The notes: a model not told the origin generated them from the sequence alone. A stretch of DNA of 13,745 nt from Deltaproteobacteria bacterium (GCA_030605675.1 JAUWHV010000056.1:1-13745); one strand, 5' to 3'. Shown: positions 6,643-13,191, counted from the first letter of the stretch. Program-made: numbers and translations.

Positions 6643-7464
6643 ATGGGAAATATTCAGTTTTTAGAAGGTTTTTTATATAGCTGCTTCCAAAACAGCAAGA
6701 TCGGATATCTTGCAAAGGGCATTGTCCATAACTTAAACGGTCCTATACAGATCCTCTCCATGCATATTGAAATGTTAAAAATGGATATTGCAAAAGATCT
6801 TAAGGCCATTGAATCTACCCTTGCCCTCAGCCTGCCGGATACTGCAGTCAACCAGTTGAAGAAGCTTGCGGACAATTTACAGAAGAGAGCAGAACGATTC
6901 TCGCAGATGGAAGAGGCGCTGGATCGCATGGAAAACATGGTCAACGTGATTACCAATAGAAGCCAAGAGGGGGAAAATGGGCAAAGGCCTCTAATTCTTA
7001 ACCAGGTACTTGAAGAAGAATTGGATTTCTGGAATGCAGACCTCTTTTTCAAGCATCAGGTGGGAAAACAGTTGGCTTTACCGGCTACCCAGACCCTGAT
7101 CGTAATTAATGAAGGTCACCTTCGTGACTTGATTGACGGGTTGTTAGATGCTTGCATAAAACAAATGCGAGAAACCGAAGAACGTGATCTAAAAATAACA
7201 TTGGGCCAAAAAGATGGGTCTACGTGGTCTTTAGAATTTGAGCATACAGGAAATGCTTTCCCGGCCGACTGGGATCAAGATATCAGCAGATATTCGCCGG
7301 GAGTAAACGAGTACACACAGAAGACCTCTGACTATCTTTTTCTTATCCTGGCTCTTAATCTGGCAAAGGTCAGGGCAGAGCAAATTGGAGGAACGTTGAA
7401 AATAGAGCCACAAAAGGCTTCTTGTCTTATACCAAATGAAAAACAAAGACTCGACCGTATGTAG
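6643..7464 (+). CDS. Degenerate histidine-kinase-like protein
   Basis: A 273-residue soluble protein with no sensor or membrane segment. The N-terminal third has an H-box-like helix, AKGIVHNLNGPIQIL (24-38), with His29 in the phosphoacceptor position but followed by Asn instead of the usual Glu/Asp. A coiled dimerisation region spans 41-105. The C-terminal half resembles a GHKL ATPase domain, but the ATP-site boxes are degraded: the N-box is DLIDGLLDA (162-170) without the key Asn, and the G1 box DxGxG is HTGNA (201-205). It may be a pseudokinase, a histidine phosphotransfer partner or a scaffold. It converges with the prepilin/GspE operon (24 bases between stops), whose ATPase carries two receiver domains, so a signalling link is plausible but unproven. 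The ATG has a good aagga site; leader repeats lie upstream. Confidence 0.72.
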   Translation: MGNIQFLEGFLYSCFQNSKIGYLAKGIVHNLNGPIQILSMHIEMLKMDIAKDLKAIESTLALSLPDTAVNQLKKLADNLQKRAERFSQMEEALDRMENMVNVITNRSQEGENGQRPLILNQVLEEELDFWNADLFFKHQVGKQLALPATQTLIVINEGHLRDLIDGLLDACIKQMRETEERDLKITLGQKDGSTWSLEFEHTGNAFPADWDQDISRYSPGVNEYTQKTSDYLFLILALNLAKVRAEQIGGTLKIEPQKASCLIPNEKQRLDRM

Positions 7465-7488
7465 TGTAGTTTGATGAATTCCTGTGGC

Positions 7489-8376
7489 TCATTCAATCTC
7501 AGTTACAGTTACATCTTCAAAGTTAACATCCGAGCCATTCCAGGTCCTGAAACCTGCCGAACCGGATTCGAAGGTATCGTCATGAAATTCCGAGACGACC
7601 TCACCATCGATCTTTATAATATGGTGATCTCCTTTTACAAGAATGGTGATTTCATGAGGTTGGTCAAAAATTTTATAGTCATTAGGCATCCGGGTACGTG
7701 ATTCTTTGATGGGTTGCTGTTCACTACCGTTAACAACTTTCCTTACCAAAAATGCGCCCCTACCATAACCCGAATCGTATTGAAAACAGTAGCCTGAAAT
7801 TTTTTCATTTTTGTCTGCTCGATAATAAATGCCGTAACCATTACCTTTGGATAATGTGGCATTGACCTTTACTTCATAATCTTTCCAGCTTTCATCACCA
7901 AATGCCAGGCGGTTTTCACCATGTCTTTTGTTGGCCAGTGTCCCATTTTCGATTTCCCATTTTCCTCGTAAGGGAGTAAGGGATTCCATATTGTCAAAAT
8001 CATCAGAAAACAGAATTTTTTCTTCAGGTGAAGGTGCCGGCCCATGTACCGGCCCGTGAATTGAACATACAACTTTCAGGTAATCAGGGTCATTTGGATC
8101 TGAGTCAGCGTCTTTAAGCCACAGATATACCCCGCCTGACGGACAAGAGTATGGACTTTCTATGGTTTTTCTACGTTTGTCGTTATCCATGAAGTAACAT
8201 CTTTCTTCATTTTCAATCTGATATCTGTTGGTCAGACAACAAGTTGCCTTGGCTCTTTCTCTATAAGACACAAAGTTTGGGAGAGCTATGGAGGTCAAAA
8301 TGCCCAGGATGGCAATAACCACCATCAGCTCTAAGAGCGTAAAGCCTCCGGAGATATTGTTTTTCATAATTTTCAT
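7489..8376 (-). CDS. Type IV prepilin/pseudopilin fused to a LamG-like domain
   Basis: A 295-residue protein. The N terminus is a class III prepilin signal: a short leader ending G11, then FTLLELMVVIAILGILTSIA (12-31), with Glu16 at +5 for prepilin-peptidase processing and N-methylation. Residues 46-112 form a small Cys-rich pilin-like region (CC at 46-47, SCPSGGVYLWL at 77-87, CSIHG at 104-108). Residues 120-295 form a beta-rich concanavalin/laminin-G-like or 3-keto-disaccharide-hydrolase-type (DUF1080-like) domain: FSDDFDNM, GKWEIENGTL, GYGIYYRADK, HEITILVKGDHHIIKIDGE, GSAGFRTWN. Such domains often bind carbohydrate. It would sit as an adhesin-like head on a pilus or pseudopilus tip. It is last in the operon, overlapping the upstream gene by 4 bases (ATGA); ggag lies 8 bases before the first ATG. 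The prepilin part is certain; the exact C-terminal family is less sure. Confidence 0.87.
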   Translation of the reverse strand: MKIMKNNISGGFTLLELMVVIAILGILTSIALPNFVSYRERAKATCCLTNRYQIENEERCYFMDNDKRRKTIESPYSCPSGGVYLWLKDADSDPNDPDYLKVVCSIHGPVHGPAPSPEEKILFSDDFDNMESLTPLRGKWEIENGTLANKRHGENRLAFGDESWKDYEVKVNATLSKGNGYGIYYRADKNEKISGYCFQYDSGYGRGAFLVRKVVNGSEQQPIKESRTRMPNDYKIFDQPHEITILVKGDHHIIKIDGEVVSEFHDDTFESGSAGFRTWNGSDVNFEDVTVTEIE

Positions 8377-8900
8377 TTTTTGATCTCCGGAATCGGGTTT
8401 CTTTTGCTTACCTGGATTTCCTTAAAGCCATGCTCTTCAGGATTGGGACAGCGCACGATCACGTCATCTTCTGTGGTGATCACCACGTAAGGCTTTTTAC
8501 TTAACGGGCAGACGATATCTTTGCCTGGCAATTTCCCTTCTTGCAGCAACTTGGATATGTGCCAGAGATTATTGATGCATTGGTCTGTTACGGCATCTGT
8601 TGATTGCACCCCATATCTTGCAGGCCTTTCCTCTTCAAGGGCGGACATTATTGAAGGGATTTGTATGGCGATTATGGACAGGCAGGCAAGCAATATGACC
8701 CATAGAAGCACTGTTCCTATTTTGCTTTTCCTTATCTGCTTCAACTTGGACATTTCTGTTTCTTCAGGGACATACTGCTCTGCAAGGTCGATCATACAAC
8801 GACTGCAGTATTGTTGTTCAATGTCAGCACCCTGCTCTTCTTTATTGAACGGCTTTCCGCACTTTTTACAAATTACACTCGAGTTTTCTTTATCGGTCAT
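8373..8900 (-). CDS. Zinc-ribbon single-pass membrane protein with pilin-like tail
   Basis: A 175-residue protein. Two CxxC knuckles (C11/C14 and C32/C35) form an N-terminal zinc ribbon, followed by a charged linker and one membrane helix (61-81), positively charged on the N-terminal side, so the ribbon should be cytoplasmic and the tail periplasmic. The tail (105-157) has C108-INNL, CPLSKKPYVV (131-140) and CPNPEEHG (151-158), the same order as C-x-x-x-N, CPSGGVY and CSIHG in the adjacent prepilin, hinting that both carry a related pilin-type Cys domain. There is no prepilin cleavage motif. It starts 3 bases after the GspE-like stop; its Shine-Dalgarno (ggagg) lies in the last two codons of that gene, and its own stop overlaps the prepilin start, so the three are translationally coupled. 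It may tether or recruit the ATPase or prepilin. Function is unknown. Confidence 0.78.
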   Translation of the reverse strand: MTDKENSSVICKKCGKPFNKEEQGADIEQQYCSRCMIDLAEQYVPEETEMSKLKQIRKSKIGTVLLWVILLACLSIIAIQIPSIMSALEEERPARYGVQSTDAVTDQCINNLWHISKLLQEGKLPGKDIVCPLSKKPYVVITTEDDVIVRCPNPEEHGFKEIQVSKRNPIPEIKK

Positions 8901-8903
8901 TTT

Positions 8904-11468
8904 TTATCCTCCAAATTTACGCAATTTCTGAAACACGCTTTTGACCCGCAACAACAATATATCCTTTGAAATGGGCTTCTTGATATAATCAAGAGCCCCC
9001 AATTCCAATCCCCTTTTCTCGTCATCTGTGGTGTCTCTGCCTGTCAGAAATATCACTGGAGTATTTAACCCTTTTTGATTCATCATCTCCAGCAATTTAA
9101 ACCCGTCCAAATTGGGCATATCTACATCAGAAAGGATCAGATCAAAGTGGTTTTTGGCCAAAGAAAGGAGAGCATCTATTCCGTCTTCTGAAACTGTTAC
9201 CATGTAACCCTGCTTTTCCAGAATAGTGGCTATAATTTGCCGAGTTACGTCGTCATCTTCAGCAACCAGAATCGAGTTCCGGTCCGCTATTATTGCTGTT
9301 TGTGGCCCGGTTTTTGGTATTATTATTTCCTGCCCGGTTTTAGGAACAATTTCTTCTGTTTTTGCCCCTTCGAATTGCAGGTCCTCCACCAATACCTTTT
9401 CATAAGCATCTTCTGGAGAAACAATGAGTTTTTTTACCTTATCCACGGCATGGTTGCCTATCTGAAAATCCCCCCTCTCCCTGGCAAAGGACCTTATCTC
9501 TGCAACAGCAGCACCGGAACGAACCATTTCAGCGATTTCCGGATCAAATTCAAGAATTTCCTGTACTCCTTCACGTCCATAATAGCCGGTGTTGTGACAT
9601 TTCGAACAACCAACAGGATGAGCGACTTCAGATGGAATATCATCAGTAAACTGGGACAGCATCTCAATTTCTTCCTGGGAGATGGGGTCTATTTTCTTGC
9701 AGTGCGGGCATAGCTTTTTCAATAATTTCTGTGCTACTATGCAAAGGATAGTATCTGCCATTACTCCTCGGTCGATCCCGAGCCTTTCAAGACGGAAAAT
9801 GGCACTCGTTGCATTTGATGTATGCAAGGTGGTTACGGTCAGATGCCCTGTACTTGCGAAGTCCACGGATATTTTTGCAGAAAACGTATCTCTGACCTCG
9901 CCCATGAACAGTATGTCAGGGTCCTGCCTCACAGCCGATTTAAGTAAGGCTTCAAAAGTAACCCCGGCCTTTTCATTTACCTGTTGCTGATTGGCAAGAG
10001 GAATGTGGTACTCTACAGGATCTTCTACAGTCATTAAGCTGCGGGTTTTACAGTCTGTTTTATGAAGCAGGCTAAAAACGGTTGTGCTCTTTCCACTCCC
10101 TGTAGTCCCTACCATGATGATAAGACCCGCATGCCGGTTGACCAAACCAATAAGGGTGTTAGCCTGTTCATCTGTCATGCCGAGTTCTGTTAGCTCTTTT
10201 GGTTTGGCTTCCGGCTCAAGTAATCGCATTACGACACTTTCGCCATTGGGTGTTGAAGTGGTAGCTACTCTGAAGTTGAATTTCCTATTATTAATTATCA
10301 GTGAAAAGGCCCCATCCTGCGGCTTTCTTTTTTCCGATATGTCAAGGCCTGAAACTACCTTGAAACGTGATATGATTTTGTTAGCCGTGTTCTTTTTCAG
10401 GGAAAAGAATTCCATCAAATCCCCGTCAATCCGGAAACGGACAACTGCCTTGGTTTCCTTTGGTTCTATGTGAATGTCGCTTGCCCTTTCAGATACTGCT
10501 TTTTCAATAATAGTGTTGGTAATATATTTGATGGGATGTTTTTTGATTTCCGCTTCTGTCAGCTTTGTAATTGTCTCTATGGCAGGTGCTGTATCACTTT
10601 GTGTTTCTTTAACTATAGACGCTTCATGCTTAAACAACAGATCGATATTCTCAGGTTCGGATATCATGAATTTGAATGTTTTTTCCAAACCGGTGAATCT
10701 CTTCAAGTTGTCAAGAAGATCCCAGTCAAAAGGGTTGCTGACTATGAATGCCGTTCCAACAGAAAAATCGTTCACTGCCACAACATGGTTTGATTTGCAA
10801 AATGGCGTTGGGAGTATCCCTAATTGAACATCATCAGAATTGATGTCGGAGATATGGGATTTTTTCAGGAACTCTGCCATATATTGAGCGATGGTACTGT
10901 TGTCAGTTCCCAGTTCCAGAGATGCTGAATAGATATCGGATTCCGAAATATTAGATAATTCGTTCCTTTTATCAGAATTCAGATTCAATCGATCAGACAG
11001 GAATTCCTTGAACTGATTAAAAGAGGTTGGCGGCGCCTTTTTTTCGTATTTTTGAGGTCTATCACGTAGTTTTTCCCATTGGGCGTTGGTTTTTATATGT
11101 GTACTTACCTTTTGTAGGAGGATATCCTTTTGAATTGGTTTTACCAAATAATCAACAGCGCCCACAGAAAAGGCTTTAGCCTTGTCTTCTTTCCTTGTGA
11201 AAGAGGTTACGAATATCACAGGTATGTAAGCAGTTTCCTTACATTTTTGCAATCTGTCACAGACCTCGTAGCCGTCCATTCCCGGCATCTCAACATCAAG
11301 TAGAATAAGGTCAGGCCTGTTCTTACTGATTACCTGCAGGCCCTTAAGACCACTATTAACAGTAATGACATTATAGCCACTCCGTGACAGCAATTTTCCG
11401 ATCAGCTTGAGCGTAATCGGATCATCGTCAATGCTTAAAACCAGAGGTCCTTTATGATGGCTGTTCAT
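8904..11468 (-). CDS. GspE/PilB-family assembly ATPase with two receiver domains
   Basis: An 854-residue fusion. Residues 8-125 are a receiver domain (D14-D16 acidic pocket, phosphoacceptor D58, T88, K110). Residues 150-280 match a GspE/MshE N-terminal domain. Residues 305-695 are a secretion/pilus ATPase: Asp box DIHIEP (331-336), Walker A GTTGSGKST (454-462), Walker B with Glu524 in DPDILFMGEVRD, His box GHLTVTTLHT (541-550), and a tetra-Cys zinc site CPHC (587-590)/CSKC (621-624). A linker with twin PKTG segments (709-722) leads to a second receiver (731-850; D738-D740 pocket, D781, T809, K831). All catalytic residues are intact in all three modules, so it should hydrolyse ATP to power (pseudo)pilin assembly under phosphorylation control. 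No GspF/PilC platform gene is adjacent. It leads the operon; no strong ribosome site precedes the ATG. Orthologues of the core usually have no receivers. Confidence 0.92.
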   Translation of the reverse strand: MNSHHKGPLVLSIDDDPITLKLIGKLLSRSGYNVITVNSGLKGLQVISKNRPDLILLDVEMPGMDGYEVCDRLQKCKETAYIPVIFVTSFTRKEDKAKAFSVGAVDYLVKPIQKDILLQKVSTHIKTNAQWEKLRDRPQKYEKKAPPTSFNQFKEFLSDRLNLNSDKRNELSNISESDIYSASLELGTDNSTIAQYMAEFLKKSHISDINSDDVQLGILPTPFCKSNHVVAVNDFSVGTAFIVSNPFDWDLLDNLKRFTGLEKTFKFMISEPENIDLLFKHEASIVKETQSDTAPAIETITKLTEAEIKKHPIKYITNTIIEKAVSERASDIHIEPKETKAVVRFRIDGDLMEFFSLKKNTANKIISRFKVVSGLDISEKRKPQDGAFSLIINNRKFNFRVATTSTPNGESVVMRLLEPEAKPKELTELGMTDEQANTLIGLVNRHAGLIIMVGTTGSGKSTTVFSLLHKTDCKTRSLMTVEDPVEYHIPLANQQQVNEKAGVTFEALLKSAVRQDPDILFMGEVRDTFSAKISVDFASTGHLTVTTLHTSNATSAIFRLERLGIDRGVMADTILCIVAQKLLKKLCPHCKKIDPISQEEIEMLSQFTDDIPSEVAHPVGCSKCHNTGYYGREGVQEILEFDPEIAEMVRSGAAVAEIRSFARERGDFQIGNHAVDKVKKLIVSPEDAYEKVLVEDLQFEGAKTEEIVPKTGQEIIIPKTGPQTAIIADRNSILVAEDDDVTRQIIATILEKQGYMVTVSEDGIDALLSLAKNHFDLILSDVDMPNLDGFKLLEMMNQKGLNTPVIFLTGRDTTDDEKRGLELGALDYIKKPISKDILLLRVKSVFQKLRKFGG

Positions 11469-11594
11469 GGGCTGGTTGGATACTCACAAGATAATGAATG
11501 TAAGAATTCAGGTAACCGTTCACGGAACGGTGAAATTAGAAAATAGAAATTGGAAATTTGGCCTTCATGCTTTTGTACTGTTGATGAACGTATT

Positions 11595-11642
11595 GGCATC
11601 CTTCATTCTATAGTTTACACTTTTTCAACATAGACGGATGCC
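11595..11642 (-). repeat. Partial leader repeat copy C (upstream of the GspE operon)
   Basis: Bases 11595-11626 match the ggcatccttcattc and gtttacacttttt part of leader repeats A and B. As with the other two copies, it is oriented with gtgtaaac then gaatgaagga pointing toward the downstream gene, here the GspE-like ATPase 127 bases away. The heptamer side of the repeat is missing. A short inverted ggcatcc/ggatgcc pair closes it at 11595-11601 and 11636-11642. Confidence 0.7.
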
Positions 11643-11645
11643 AGC

Positions 11646-11732
11646 CGATAGCTGTTAGCCGTTAGCTATTAGGTAAAAACTTTGTATAAAACCGGACTGT
11701 TAAGCTAAAACCTAACGGCTAACAGCTAATCG
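11646..11732. repeat. Inner inverted heptamer pair (gttagc type)
   Basis: The left arm 11646-11674 contains agctgttagccgttag and ends ttaggt; the right arm 11710-11732 reads acctaacggctaacagc and continues taatcg. The arms are near-perfect reverse complements, apart from one extra unit on the left, and are built from gctaaca/cctaacg period-7 units. It is nested inside the outer cassette and abuts the four-helix gene remnant, suggesting insertion into it. Confidence 0.8.
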
Positions 11733-11738
11733 CACAAG

Positions 11739-11801
11739 TCATTTTTTTTGAGATAACTCTTCTGCCAGTTTGTAGACATCCAGCTCGTAAACTCGTTTCA
11801 T
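11739..11801 (-). pseudogene. Remnant of an S23/four-helix-bundle protein gene
   Basis: From ATG at 11799-11801 the frame reads MKRVYELDVYKLAEELSQKK and stops at 11739. The first ~17 residues match the N terminus, as I know it, of the 23S rRNA intervening-sequence/four-helix-bundle family (normally ~115-125 residues; the fold is shared with the Avd protein of diversity-generating retroelements). A good ribosome site (aggaaaag) is formed by the end of the heptamer arm just upstream. The rest of the gene is gone; the nested inverted pair starts 7 bases past the stop. It is too short to be functional. Confidence 0.55.
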
Positions 11802-11865
11802 CTTTTCCTAATTTCAAATTTCAAATTTCAAGCCGTGAACGGCTACCAAGGTTCTTTGTGTACGC

Positions 11866-11969
11866 TTCACCTGTCTTGTTCGCCAGTTAGACTGACTCCG
11901 CCACAGGCGCAACACTCAATACGGGTGGGGGGCTAACCCTTACCCGGCCAGGACTTCCACCCGGCGCAT
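11866..11969 (-). other. Probable group II intron fragment
   Basis: Read on the minus strand from atgcgccgggtggaagtcc at 11969, the segment is GC-rich and has the gggtggaagtcc and gggtaaggg blocks typical of domain I of some bacterial group II introns, ending with gaagcgtacacaaagaacc near 11860. The 5' end is one base from a canonical gtgcg start. Only ~100 bases are present, with no domain V and no reverse transcriptase. It lies between the small membrane protein stop (11989) and the inverted-repeat cassette. The call rests on remembered motif similarity only. Confidence 0.35.
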
Positions 11970-11988
11970 TTTTCATTTTTGTAATAGG

Positions 11989-12342
11989 TCATCTATGTTG
12001 TAACTGGTTCAACCTCCTTTGAAGTCCCTCTTTTTCTTCATTTTGATCTTCTATTGTTCTTTCCATCTCACGTATCGCCATAACGGCGTCAGGATTATGT
12101 TCAGCTTCTGGACTTAACGAATCTATTTCATTCAATAAGGCTTCTTTATGGTGGTCTATCTCAGATATTCTTTCTATCAAATTATTTATTTCTTGTGAGT
12201 TGATATTATTCCCATTTGGTTTGATCGGCAGTACATTAAATTGGTAAAGAATAGCTATTAGGCCGCCAATAGCTGTAATTACAGCAGCAATGCCTTTTAG
12301 AACACCGGGTATTGTTGACCAAAATGAATTCTTATCCGGCAT
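11989..12342 (-). CDS. Small membrane-anchored coiled-coil protein
   Basis: A 117-residue protein with a strong ribosome site (aaggaggt, 5-6 bases before ATG). Residues 7-33 (FWSTIPGVLKGIAAVITAIG and following) are one hydrophobic helix of a kind seen at the start or end of many small bacterial proteins of unknown role. Residues 48-117 are very rich in Glu, Lys, Asn, Gln and Leu and should form a coiled coil with a short break around SPEAEHNP (77-84). No catalytic motif is visible. It lies alone between two repeat-rich stretches and has its own leader; an attgataacaat near-palindrome sits upstream. The gene call is good, the function is unknown. Confidence 0.7.
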   Translation of the reverse strand: MPDKNSFWSTIPGVLKGIAAVITAIGGLIAILYQFNVLPIKPNGNNINSQEINNLIERISEIDHHKEALLNEIDSLSPEAEHNPDAVMAIREMERTIEDQNEEKEGLQRRLNQLQHR

Positions 12343-12520
12343 AATACCTCCTTGCTATTGATAACAATCAGGATCTTAACCGTCTATTTGGAAAAAACTT
12401 CTGCCGAACATGTAATAGACGGCCCATTTTACGTTAAAAAAGGCAGCAGGTCATTTCAACTACCTCAATTTTCAAAAAACAATAAAAAATGGGCGGCTAT
12501 TCCCGGTCAAGTGGACCCGA
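12343..12520. other. Non-coding spacer with two perfect 9-bp inverted repeats
   Basis: No convincing gene on either strand. It contains ccgtctatt/aatagacgg (12380-12388 and 12414-12422) and gcccatttt/aaaatgggc (12422-12430 and 12486-12494). The plus-strand open frame running through here overlaps the toxin pseudogene and has no ribosome site or recognisable protein. The segment may be debris of a mobile element. Confidence 0.45.
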
Positions 12521-12810
12521 TTAGCCCTTCATCAGTCTTTCCCTTATCCAGCTTGGATTCCTACGACAATCGAGCACAGCCGTTATTAAGACCACATCCT
12601 CAACTATTTCACGGCAAATGGGAACCGTTTGGAGAGAAGCCTATGACACCCAAAAATCACACGGTGAATGCCACCAAAATATGCGAGAGAGTCAATGTCA
12701 GCATACAGCGAATCAAGAAAGTAAGAACCTAGTCCAGAAGATTGCCTTTCATAGAAACGGTATCCATTTTCAAGATCTCTCTCGGCAGGATCAAGTATTC
12801 TTACTCGCAT
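12521..12810 (-). pseudogene. Frameshifted RelE/ParE-family toxin
   Basis: From ATG at 12808-12810 the frame gives 68 residues (MRVRILDPAERDLENGYRFY onward, to RFPFAVK) and stops at 12604. Just past the break, in another frame, the strand continues VEDVVLITAVLDCRRNPSWI followed by RERLMKG, ending at TAA 12521-12523. Together these make a normal ~97-residue RelE/ParE toxin, with the conserved FPFAVYY junction region and the C-terminal AVLDCRR-P-WI pattern. A deletion of about 7 bases at the gccgtg/aaatagttgag junction would explain the break. The start overlaps the antitoxin by 10 bases (12801-12810), the usual coupled arrangement. The toxin is probably inactive, lacking the C-terminal strand, unless the frame is restored. 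Confidence 0.8.
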
Positions 12811-13028
12811 GAAATGTTCTTTCTGATTCTGTCCTTAGCTTCCTCCCAATCAGATATGGTTATCTTGCCTGCTGCGAAGGCTTTTTTTCTGTCTTCGAGA
12901 ACCGCTTCATGCCAAGCAGGTGATTCGAGTCTCTTCTCATCCATAGCCAAGTTGGCCCAAACATCCTCCATTAGGTCAAGTTTTTGAGCAAATGTAAATC
13001 GTGAGAGAGGGAGGTCAATTCTTTCCAT
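12801..13028 (-). CDS. Antitoxin, putative addiction module component family
   Basis: A 75-residue protein matching the 'addiction module component' antitoxin family (TIGR02574-like) that pairs with RelE/ParE toxins: N-terminal basic/hydrophobic start, FAQKLDLMEDVWANLA (13-28), ESPAWHEAVLEDRKKAF (35-51) and a short acidic C-terminal helix with WEEAKDRI (61-68). It starts at ATG 13026-13028 with an aaagga site about 8 bases upstream. The toxin gene follows with a 10-base overlap but is frameshifted, so this is probably an orphan antitoxin now. Families of this type usually autoregulate; the perfect palindrome at 13050-13075 lies where an operator would be. Confidence 0.85.
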   Translation of the reverse strand: MERIDLPLSRFTFAQKLDLMEDVWANLAMDEKRLESPAWHEAVLEDRKKAFAAGKITISDWEEAKDRIRKNISCE

Positions 13029-13049
13029 AGTCTGTTCCTTTCTTGGGCT

Positions 13050-13075
13050 AATCGCCGCGGTAATACGCGGCGATT
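13050..13075. promoter_or_regulatory. Perfect 10-bp palindrome upstream of the antitoxin
   Basis: aatcgccgcg (13050-13059) and cgcggcgatt (13066-13075) are exact inverted repeats with a 6-base loop, gtaata. On the plus strand the stem is followed by ttctgttattctttt, like a weak rho-independent terminator; on the minus strand there is no T run. It sits 22 bases before the antitoxin start, so it is either an operator/leader hairpin for the toxin-antitoxin pair or a terminator for plus-strand transcription. Confidence 0.55.
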
Positions 13076-13080
13076 TTCTG

Positions 13081-13191
13081 TTATTCTTTTACTCTTCTTT
13101 CAATTTCAACCAGTAGTTTCCGGTTAGGTTCTTGCATTATAGTTACTTTCGCTAACTCCCTCAGATCGTCCGTAGGGACCGACAGGAACAT
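13081..13191 (-). pseudogene. Small unassigned open frame, possibly a 3' gene remnant
   Basis: From ATG 13189-13191 the minus strand reads MFLSVPTDDLRELAKVTIMQ followed by EPNRKLLVEIERRVKE, then stops at 13081-13083. The charged, helix-like composition looks coding, and the frame stays open for about 18 further codons upstream without a clear start or ribosome site, which suggests a gene that has lost its 5' end. I do not recognise the family. The rest of 13192-13372 shows no gene. Confidence 0.25.

Larger units (their letters stand above)
11511..11847. repeat. Outer heptamer inverted-repeat cassette upstream of the GspE operon
   Basis: The left arm (11511-11559) is ggtaaccgttcacgg followed by gaaatta-type heptamers. 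The right arm (11809-11847) is aatttca heptamers followed by gccgtgaacggctacc. The two are inverted in both the heptamer part and the ccgttcacgg tip, which makes them element termini rather than chance AT-rich sequence. Inside are a partial leader repeat, a second nested inverted pair and a gene remnant. The 11469-11988 spacer has no intact gene. Confidence 0.78.

Noticed and set aside
921..11847. CRISPR array
   Set aside because: Tandem units are 7-8 bp without unique spacers of regular length; no cas genes are present.
12490..12520. Insertion-sequence end (cggctattcccggtcaagtg stretch)
   Set aside because: It reminded me of IS-associated flanks, but no transposase or matching opposite end is visible, so it is not called.
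12352..12732. 126-codon plus-strand open frame
   Set aside because: It lies antisense to the toxin pseudogene, has no ribosome site and no recognisable protein features.
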